Part shown: positions 45,312-52,500 of the stretch, piece by piece
How the letters are laid out: every line of letters begins with the position of its first letter
Numbering within the stretch: the stretch's first letter is position 1
Assembly (NCBI GenBank): GCA_001414485.1
Contig: LLEY01000258.1
Coordinates: 1-52,500 of the forward strand
Direction: 5' to 3'
Source of the DNA: Calycina herbarum
Taxonomy: Eukaryota > Ascomycota > Leotiomycetes > Helotiales > Pezizellaceae
Length of the DNA: 52,500 nt
Program-made: the position numbers and the translations under genes
Notes under the pieces: generated by a model
What the model saw: only the letters and a program-made list of their open reading frames with translations
Told to the model about the DNA's origin: nothing
The model's database searches: none

Positions 45312-46496
45312 TTACCTACGGTGCTGTTCTCCTGTTCGACACTCCTTTGCGAATACCGGGTGTTCTCCCCCGCAATTCCTACATTTCGCTGGGTGCTCCT
45401 TTGGATCCTTTTTACTAGGGCACTCCTCTTCACCCCCTTCGTGCTTCTCGCACGCACACCAGGCGCACCTCTCCTCTTGTTTACAGAAGCGTGCTATATG
45501 CCCCCACTTCTGGCACTTGAAGCACCTCTGAGCTACTGCTTCTGCCGCGTATCTCTCGCACGTGAAGTGTTGTGCCTCCCATAGCATCCCTCTCGAACAT
45601 AGCCTTCTTGCTTCTTCTATTGTTGCCACCTCTAGAATGTAGTTCCGAAGAGCTGGCCCCTCCTGACCCTGGCGTTCTCTATGCTTGCTCCCTTGTTGTG
45701 TGATCTTCAGTGCCCTTATGCCAGAGGCTTGTGAGATGCTCTGTAGTATGCCCGCTGTTCCTCCCTCGAGTATATCTGCCGGGACTCTCTTTGCTAACAC
45801 TGCGAGCGTTCTTGCTGCTACTACTGCCCCTTGTCCGAATGCCTTCTTTGCCCAGCTGTTATCCTGTATATGTGCTACCCATTTCTCCTCTTCGAACCGT
45901 ATAATAATATCCCCGCTTTGAAGCTTCCTCGCTGCAATTGCTCCTGCCCCGCATCCTCCCATATTCACAGCCCCTATCACCTCCTTTGGTGATAGCTTGT
46001 CCTTCCCTTCGTCCATCCCTATAGCCCGGACCGTGATCTCCTTTGTATATTTGGCTGGTACAACGTATTCCCTTTATAGCGTGGTTCCTGCCTCTCCCTG
46101 TGGCCCTCCGGCCCTGACCCTCTCTGCCCACGTCAGGGTTCGTTCCTTTATGCCTCCTATCTTCTTTACCGCGATCGCGAGCTCCTCTCGTAGAATACCC
46201 CTTGTTATTATTTCGTCTCCTCCTTTCCTAGCTCTTCTATGCTCGAGCACCTTTCCCGCTGCCTCGATAATTGCCTCAATACCCCTTTCCTCTGTCACCG
46301 AGTCGAGTATTGCTTGGATTAGGCCCTTCTCTATCGCGTCCGCGTATTCCGATGCTCCCCTCCGTCCTCTCTTACTCTGCTCTTCCTCGTTCGTTGTTCC
46401 GCCTTCGTTGTTGGTTGTTGGCGCGTCGGAGGGGGGATTAAGGGCTCCCTGTGAGCCCTCTATCCCACCACCACCACTGCTACGATCACTCGACAT
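45312..46496 (-). pseudogene. LINE (minus strand) ORF1: gag-like with three zinc knuckles, one nonsense codon
   Basis: ATG at 46496 (MSSDRSSGGGG) starts a frame open to a TAA at 46076-46074, after which it continues without frame change to 45312. Replacing a Gln codon (CAA) by TAA is the simplest explanation. The N-terminal half is acidic/helical. The C-terminal zinc knuckles are CFKCQKWGHIARFC, CAWCACEKHEGGEEEC and CRNCGGEHPVFAKEC. The upstream in-frame ATG at 46670 lies outside the element (beyond the 5' end at 46597) and is not the start. Confidence 0.8.
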
Positions 46497-46597
46497 GATC
46501 GTAGAGTGCTTTATTCTCTTTCTAGACCGTCTAACGGTCGTCTGAATGTATTTCAAGGCTTTTAGGGTCACTTTGTATATTTCGAAGTTTTTTTTTT

Positions 46598-46612
46598 TAA
46601 TAGAAGAAGTAT
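46598..46612. repeat. target-site duplication, right copy
   Basis: TAATAGAAGAAGTAT, identical to 41396-41410; marks the 5' boundary of the minus-strand LINE. Confidence 0.85.
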
Positions 46613-46717
46613 ATATAGATATAGTAGAGAAATAAATAGCGAGGATATTTAATATACCATCTATATCCATTCTACAAATGTCTACTTCAGAAGCAAATCA
46701 CTTAATCACAATTCTAC

Positions 46718-47581
46718 TCATTCCTTCTTTGGCAGAATCAGCTTATTTTGCTCCAGCCATGCCTCGCACAATGATGGCCACTTCGATACCGGTAGGCTCT
46801 CAGTATCGATGCCAAAACCATGAGGCGCATCAGCAAAGACATGCAACTCGACCTTTCCTCCAGCCTCGGTAATGCCCTCAGCCAAGCGATACGCATTTAC
46901 AACCGGCACAATTGGATCATTGCCAGAGTAGACAATGAAAGTTGGCGGGGCAGAATGAATGAGCTGCACATCTGGCTGTAGAATATTATATAGCTCCTGT
47001 TTTTCCGGCGGCTCTAGCGGTGCCTTGTCTACGATGATAGTGCGACCGACGGCATTGGTTGAAATTGGTGCGTAACCTATGATTGCGAAATTCGGCTTCG
47101 GCCGCGGTGCTGTACTTGGAGGAGTCCAGGATTTGGGATAGGAAGCAAGAAGTGAAGCAGCCAAGTGCCCACCAGAGGAAAGACCACAAATCCCGAACCC
47201 TGCCTTCGAAAATCCATTTTCTTCAATCAATTGCAACGAGCGCTGAGCATCATCGAGTGGCGCCTGAGGTCCTGTTTTGGCGTTGGGGAAACGATGGACG
47301 AGAACAAAGGCGTCGAATCCGAGACTTGCCAGCCAGCGAGCGACTTTTACTCCTTCCCGGCCTGCCATGAGTTCGACATAACCTCCTCCGCCCAAAATGA
47401 GTATAGCTTGCCCATTCGGTTTGGTTGATTTGTAGCCAAAGAGCCATGGTCGCTCGACGTCCTTCACAACTGCATTGTCCAGAGTCTCTCTATCTTGGTC
47501 GAGTCTGATGGCACCTTCCAAGGGTTGATCGTCCCACAAAGGCCAGGCAAGATCCGCACCGAGAAGTCGATGAGGTCTCAT
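46718..47581 (-). CDS. alpha/beta-hydrolase esterase (acetyl-xylan/feruloyl esterase-like, BD-FAE type)
   Basis: Intronless, 287 aa, no signal peptide visible, so probably cytosolic. Fold landmarks: strand plus oxyanion region ILILGGGGYVEL, nucleophile elbow GLSSGGH (Ser in G-x-S-x-G), acid GNDPIVPV, and His in DAPHGFG. The family acts on acetyl or other short esters of sugars and related substrates; the exact substrate cannot be read from sequence. It starts at ATG 47581 (MRPHRLLGADLAWPLW). Its 3' end is 105-120 bp from the LINE insertion, so its terminator region may be altered. It is complete and has normal codon use, so it is likely functional. Confidence 0.85.
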   Translation of the reverse strand: MRPHRLLGADLAWPLWDDQPLEGAIRLDQDRETLDNAVVKDVERPWLFGYKSTKPNGQAILILGGGGYVELMAGREGVKVARWLASLGFDAFVLVHRFPNAKTGPQAPLDDAQRSLQLIEENGFSKAGFGICGLSSGGHLAASLLASYPKSWTPPSTAPRPKPNFAIIGYAPISTNAVGRTIIVDKAPLEPPEKQELYNILQPDVQLIHSAPPTFIVYSGNDPIVPVVNAYRLAEGITEAGGKVELHVFADAPHGFGIDTESLPVSKWPSLCEAWLEQNKLILPKKE

Positions 47582-48092
47582 TTTGTTCTAAGAAAAGAAA
47601 TGAATCTTTAAGCCACTGGCTATCTCAAAATAATATGTAGATTCGAGAACTATATAGAGGTCTGGAAATCCTGCGTCGGACTATGCTCTACCGAGATCCC
47701 GAGCTGATGTAGGTGATGATTTACCCCACATGAGGTAATCCACTTTTATTTCCCGATTATAGATATCAGTGTGAAATCTAGCTAGCAAAGTCGAAATCTC
47801 TACGAAGGAAAGGATCTCGGACGAACAAAGAGAGATCGATAGAGAGAAATAGATTAGATAAAGGTTTCTTTACTTCTATTAACTCTTCTACTTAAATAGT
47901 TAAGTATAAAGCTAAATCTCTAAGCAGCTATGAATTAAGCTATATCTAGCTCTAATAAGCTTATAATAACGACTCTATAATAATTAATCAAAGTTCTATA
48001 ATACTAGCTTATTATAATAGTTCTAGTCACATATATCCCGATCACGTGTAATCTCGTGACCAGGTTTTACCGAGGTCCTGCCGAGGACTCGC
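47582..48092. other. AT-rich intergenic region
   Basis: Upstream of the esterase; a TATATAG-type motif lies near 47651 (minus strand). 47780-48050 is AT-rich with many TA steps (CTATATCTAGCTC, AATAATTAATC), looking like RIP-damaged repeat DNA. No gene is seen. Confidence 0.45.
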
Positions 48093-48480
48093 TGTCACGA
48101 ATCACGTTTTGCGTGGTAAGTAGTCCAGACGGCGCTCTGACAGGACAAGACACAGAATCAGGAAATTCTCACTGTTGGAAGATTGTTGGAAATCACGTGA
48201 GATGTATCGCTTGGCGACATAAGCGACATATCGACAGCATCGACGAGCGATGTGGGCGATACTATGGGAATGAAGGTTCTATATATACTGGCACGTCTGC
48301 TGTTTAGTTAGGAGCTTCGTGCTCAACTTTAGTTATCAATCTTATCACTTTGCTTTGACATCTTTGATATAAGTAACGAGTTCACTTCTAAGTGAACACC
48401 CAGCGCATCTGTACTTCTTATCTACATACCAACCTTCGAGACTTAGTCACCTTTGTTTAGTCTGTTTGAGTTTCGTTACA
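48093..48480 (+). repeat. solo LTR (Gypsy-type) with 4-bp target duplication
   Basis: Starts TGTCACGAATCACG and ends TTTCGTTACA, the same termini as the LTR at 48994-49455. Flanked by TCGC on both sides (48089-48092 and 48482-48485, the second after one extra T). A TATATATA promoter-like motif lies near 48280. No internal region follows, so it is a solo LTR left by LTR-LTR recombination. Confidence 0.75.
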
Positions 48481-48993
48481 TTCGCTTAGTATAGATAAAT
48501 AGAGTAAGAGCGCTTATACTCTCTACTTCTCTCTTTAGTTTAGTTTTCCTTAATATAAGATACTATTTGTAACGGCACGAAACGGATACTACTACAAAAG
48601 AGGCATATGGAAGTGCGTTCGATAGAATGACATATCCGAATACTAGGCTCTGATACGAAGGAAAAGACCAAATTGGTCTTTCCCGATAGAGAGGAGGCAG
48701 CTATTTACAAGAGGTTCGGACAATAGTAAGTCCGGAAGCCATCTGGCTTTTCCAAATCCTGAAACAACATCCGTATCGTATCCCATTCGGCACGTAGACT
48801 CGGCAATTCCAATTCCGATCATTCCGATCAATTCCTGATGGTTCTATCACACTATTCTTGTCGTTTCAGGTGAATACTACTTTATAGCTAAGTTCACGTG
48901 ACCTGGAAAGGGCTATATAAGAAGGACCTACGTAGCTACTTTGATAAGACAAGACATGAATAACATACCACTTTAAGCACTAGTTTAGGTACT
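48481..48993. other. repeat-like non-coding DNA between two LTRs
   Basis: No gene. It contains GGCTCTGATACGAAG (48646-48660), which in reverse resembles the tRNA-primer site TATCAGAGC of Copia-type elements, and a GCTATATAAGAAGG promoter-like stretch (about 48910). It may be part of another LTR element, but termini were not found. Confidence 0.3.
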
Positions 48994-49455
48994 TGTCACG
49001 AATCACGTGCCAACACGTGAGTAAGTGAAGTCCAGGCGGCGCCCTGACAGGACAAACACTATTGTAACCCTGAAAGGAAGTAGGGATTGAATGTGGAAGG
49101 ATATACAATCCTGGGGATCTCATCACAGTTATATCACGTGACTCGGTTAGAAGCAGTCAGGTGATGGAGTCCAGTTTTGAGGAGCCATGGAAATGGAGTC
49201 GGACTCCATCTTCGAGACTCCTGCTAAGCAGGACTCCAACATGAACGAAGGTTCTATATAAGACTGGCACGTCTGCTATTAGATAGGAGCTTCGTGCTCA
49301 ACTTTAGTTATCAATCTTATCATCTTGTTTGATATCTTTGATATAAGTAACGAGTTCACTTCTAAGTGAACAACCCGGCGCATCTGTACTTCTTACCTAT
49401 ATACCAACCTTCGAGACTTAGTCATCTTTGTTTAGTTCGTTTGAGTTTCGTTACA
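48994..49455 (+). repeat. 5' LTR of a Gypsy-type retrotransposon
   Basis: 462 bp, TGTCACGAATCACG...TTTCGTTACA, with a TATATAAG box near 49255 and the hairpin GTTCACTTCTAAGTGAAC near 49350. Longer than the solo LTR in its middle part (about 49100-49250). The Gag frame starts 31 bp downstream. I could not recognise a standard primer-binding site directly behind it (CTTTGAGCACCTGC). Confidence 0.8.
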
Positions 49456-49486
49456 CTTTGAGCACCTGCTTAGAAGTTCAGTCGCC

Positions 49487-51975
49487 ATGGCCCCAGCAAC
49501 CCCCGCCGCAGCTAGCCCAAATGCTAGTCGAGTCAACGTCGCAGGAACATCTGGAGGCGCTACTGGAAGAACACCTGCCAGTACACAGTCACTCAGGAAC
49601 GACGACAATGTCAGTATGCCAGACGCCCCCGAGCCCTACAAAGTCGAAGCACTTGAATCTATCAAAGTCAAGATGCCAGACACGTATTACGGGAAGCGTA
49701 AGGAACTCGACTCATTCCTTCTCCAAATGGACATCTACTTCAACTTCAATTCCGACAAATTCGAAGGCAATTACAATTCACGAACCATCTTCGCCATCTC
49801 CTACCTTAGGGGATCAGCGTTGGAATGGGCTCAGCTATATTTGCAGGACTTCTTCGAGAATGAGGATGAAGATGGAAAGATGGAATTAACCAAGATCATG
49901 TTTAAATCTTGGAGAGGATTTAAGGCAACCATTGGAAAGGTCTTCGGAGACTTCGATGCGATCCGAACAGCTGTACGTAAGCTTTTGGAATTACGCCAAA
50001 CCGGATCAGTAATAGACTACGCCAATGAATTTCAACGCTACGGAACGAAGTCAGGATGGGATACTATTGCTCTTATGGAACTCTTCCGCAGAGGATTGAA
50101 GGTACACATCCGTGAGGAAATGGCCAAGCAGAATATGTAATTCTTAACCATCACAGGTATGATTGAGGAAGTTGTTCAGTTAGACAACCGCCTGTACGAA
50201 TTCAGGAAAAGTAACCTCAGGCACGAGGAAAAGAGCAAAGGGTCAGGAAAGTAGAAGCACCCCTACGCCAAACATGGCAAGGAGGCAAATGCTACACAGA
50301 AGAAAACCTTTCTAAAGAAAGGAGGACTTTCCCAGGAAGAGCGAAATCGTCGACGCGAGCAGAACTTGTGTTATAACTGCGGCCTTCCCGGTCACAGAGC
50401 AAATGAGTGTAGTAAAAAGAAAGACTCTAAGGGAAAGAAACAAATCAATGCTACCGTTCAACAACAAGTAGCCTTAACTGATCGTATTGAACTTACGGAC
50501 GAGGAACTTGAAGCGCGAGGATATGGAACTCAGATTGAAAACAACGAACAACTTAGTAGCGTATAAGACACTGATGACAATGGGGATCCACTCCTTGAAG
50601 AAAATTACGATACACAATCAGTAGAGGAATCCGAGCAACATCTTCAAGCGGAATACGAATCACCACTATCGACTAGTTCCTCGGAAACATCGGATTCATC
50701 TTCTAGTTCAGAGGGAGAGGTCAGGAATGAAGACCCTGAAGTTGGAGAAACGTGGGCCTTTCTTGGAATATTTAAACAAGGAAATCGATAGGTATGTATC
50801 GACAACCAGAAGCCAGACTTCTAGAGTCCTCATGCTATACGGGGAGTCAATCCAACCATCTTAACAACATATACGGTTGTGAGAAATGACCCTGAGACAA
50901 TAACTTTGGTTAGCCTAATCACTAGGCGAGAAACTATTAAGGAAAAAGAACCTAAGCACGGCCGACAGCAAGTTGAGGAACCTACCCAGCCTGAGGTAGG
51001 GGATGTGTAGAAGGTATACGATATTTCAGAGGAAACCAGTACGTAGACGTAGCAAGTTCCAACGGGATTTGAAGGACGGATCAAAACCCCTTTTCTTAGA
51101 ACAATGCCTGAAGACGTCGTATTAGAAGAATTTGAACGATATATTATAGTCGCGTTAGTCGGAAGTGATAGACTAGTATTCAGAAAATACGGTTCACAGA
51201 AGTTGTTCAGCATACTATTCTAGGAGCGGAGAGAGCTCGACATTACTAAATAGGCTGAAACGGAACCAGAAGAGTTTTGCTATCCCTTAACAGGAGAACT
51301 GTGGTTTATAGAAACAGTTCAAGGAACAACAGCGCGATGGATACGATGCGAACCAAGTCTAACCACAGACTGGGCATCGTAGAAACGGTTCGAAGGAATT
51401 TTACCGGAACCCGCTAGAACAGTGGAACACCATCAGATATGCGAGGTAGCTTCATCTGATAAAGAAGGAGTAGTATTCTTTCCTTAGTCCCGGATTTGGG
51501 CAGTTAAGGAAAAGAACTCAAGAGATTATACATTCAAGGTCTAATATATGAAACCAGAGATAAGTGTGCTAGAGGCCACTTTGGATTACCTATGTATAGG
51601 AGAGTTATAGTCTATGGAAACCATCGAGGAGACCAATTACGGATAGGTCTAATACGGATGTGGGAACTCACCAAAACGATTCATAGGAAGAACTCCTGAG
51701 ACTATAGGAATCATAGAATATCAATTAATATGCGAGGTAGCATACGCAGACCAGGAAAGAGTAAGATTCTTTCCGTGGTATAAGAGTGAGGAGGGACGAA
51801 AATTCAACTAGGAAAATCGATCCTTCGAAGTCCGATACATCAAAGCAAAATTGAACGCCACTTCAGGAGAAAGACAGTTGGTAATAACTGCAGAAATACG
51901 AGGAAAGAAGTTACGAGTTATGATAGACTCGGGAGCAACGGGCAACTTTCTGTCAAGGGTTACACCCGTGGAATA
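49487..51975 (+). pseudogene. Gypsy retrotransposon Gag-protease polyprotein, nonsense-mutated
   Basis: ATG at 49487 (MAPATPAAASPN). The Gag core is open to 50140 (LDSFLLQMDIYFNF, SYLRGSALEWAQ, FGDFDAIRTAVRKL). The frame continues across TAA 50138-50140 and TAG 50252-50254 to a CCHC zinc knuckle CYNCGLPGHRANEC (50369-50410), then a Glu/Ser-rich linker. Still in the same frame, the aspartic protease active site DSGATGNF lies at 51926-51949. All interruptions are nonsense codons, none a frameshift, so Gag and protease were one continuous frame. Reverse transcriptase and integrase are missing: the element is cut by other DNA from about 51980. Confidence 0.8.
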
Positions 51976-52215
51976 AGTCTCGGAGTACTCCAGCGACGCA
52001 TTCACGTGACCTCGCTTGGCAACGCATGGACGTAACAGAACCTTCGAGAGTACCCTTGGCAGAACCCTCTAGAAAGAGCTAATTGAGTATATAAGTTAGC
52101 AAGGACTCTGGCTTGGAAAGGACAATCGAATCTTCTTGTACATAGACAGCCTCTGTAGTTCAATTCATTAGCACTTGCTACAAGCCCTGACATAATTAAC
52201 GTGAACGGAGGTGAG
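51976..52215. other. foreign segment between protease remnant and inverted LTR
   Basis: 240 bp that does not continue the protease frame in a recognisable way and precedes the inverted LTR. It has GTATATAAG near 52087 and a TGACAT...AATTAAC end. It may be the end of another element's LTR or internal DNA of the inverted copy. Unassigned. Confidence 0.3.
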
Positions 52216-52500
52216 TGTAACGAAACTCAAACGAACTAAACAAAGATGACTAAGTCTCGAAGGTTGGTATGCAAATAAGAAGTACAGATGCGCCGGGTTG
52301 TTCACTTGGAAGTGAACTCGTTACTTGTATCAAAGATGTCAAACAAGATGATAAGATTGATAACTAAAGTTGAGCACGAAGCTCCTATCTAGATGGCAGA
52401 CGTGCCAGTATATATAGAACCTTCGTTCCCCTGGGTAGCCAACTCGCTCGTCGAGCTGGCGATCCAACGAGCTGGTTCGCCTAGCGATCCAGCGATCCCT
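52216..52500 (-). repeat. inverted copy of the Gypsy-type LTR, cut by the window end
   Basis: Begins TGTAACGAAACTC, the reverse complement of the LTR 3' terminus, and follows the LTR (hairpin near 52300, TATATATAG box near 52411) to the window edge. Near 52440-52500 it holds a GCGATCCAGCGATCC-type repeat not seen in the 49 kb LTR. Opposite orientation to the three other LTR copies in the window. Confidence 0.8.

Larger units (their letters stand above)
41411..46597 (-). mobile_element. non-LTR retrotransposon (Tad-like LINE), nearly full length, copy on minus strand
   Basis: 5187 bp, 5' end at 46597, 3' (AAT)n tail at 41411-41430. Flanked by a perfect 15-bp target-site duplication. It codes for ORF1 (46496-45312) and ORF2 (45006 to about 41680). 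It differs from the LINEs at 297-13327: no RNase H domain seen, a different C-terminus and a different tail. It inserted about 105 bp downstream of the esterase gene, in the same orientation. In-frame stops are few in ORF1 and several in ORF2, mainly TAG, so it is damaged but young compared with the left-hand copies. Confidence 0.9.

Noticed and set aside
48646..48660. Copia-type primer-binding site in reverse (GGCTCTGATACGAAG)
   Set aside because: The short match has no LTR terminus (CA/TG) next to it, and I found no Copia domains nearby; recorded only as a hint.
1..52500. tRNA or rRNA genes
   Set aside because: I looked for T-loop GTTCGAATC-type boxes with matching acceptor stems and found none convincing by eye; a tRNAscan run would settle it.

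Overview
The window is nuclear DNA of a filamentous ascomycete (Pezizomycotina). The host genes carry short introns of about 45-110 nt with GTAAGT-type donors and CTAAC-type branch points. The repeats are Tad/I-type LINEs and a Gypsy-type LTR element. Their reading frames are closed mainly by TAG codons where related proteins have Trp, a RIP-like (TpG to TpA / CpA to TpA) pattern. Gene content (secreted pectin-side-chain esterase, NPP1-type protein, HET remnant) fits a plant-associated fungus. Leotiomycetes is a reasonable guess but is not proven by the sequence.

Layout. 1-13.4 kb is a nest of dead transposons: an LTR end with a 120-bp tandem duplication, a 5'-truncated LINE (297-5651), a degenerate unidentified ORF region (5652-7440), a second LINE (7440-13098) and the 3' tail of a third (13099-13327). 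13.4-29.5 kb is the conserved host block: a PA-TM-RING ubiquitin ligase (-), an aquaporin (+), a secreted SsuA/THI5-like binding protein (-), a five-exon DUF427 protein (+) reconstructed here by splicing, Nse1 of the SMC5/6 complex (+) and a neutral ceramidase (+). 29.7-41.1 kb is a decayed accessory stretch: a frame-broken HET remnant, a metallo-beta-lactamase-fold pseudogene, an intact rhamnogalacturonan acetylesterase-like gene, an alkene/quinone-reductase-type pseudogene, and a large gene fusing an NPP1 (necrosis-inducing) domain, an SGNH esterase domain and about ten FG-GAP/VCBS repeats, with one apparent frame break after its signal peptide. 41.4-46.6 kb is an almost full-length LINE on the minus strand, bounded by a perfect 15-bp target-site duplication. 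An alpha/beta-hydrolase esterase gene follows (46.7-47.6 kb). 47.6-52.5 kb is LTR-retrotransposon territory: a solo LTR with a 4-bp TSD, an LTR with Gag-protease behind it, and an inverted LTR running off the end.

How it fits together. The intact genes do not form an operon-like pathway. Three secreted carbohydrate- or ester-directed proteins (the acetylesterase-like protein, the NPP1-SGNH-FG-GAP protein and perhaps the esterase) lie in the TE-flanked, pseudogene-rich part, a layout typical of fast-evolving compartments in plant-associated fungi. TAG and TGA are real stops in the host: TAG ends the aquaporin, ceramidase, Nse1 and acetylesterase genes. The TAGs in the transposons are therefore best read as damage, not recoding. 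All functional statements are from family recognition by eye; no search was run.
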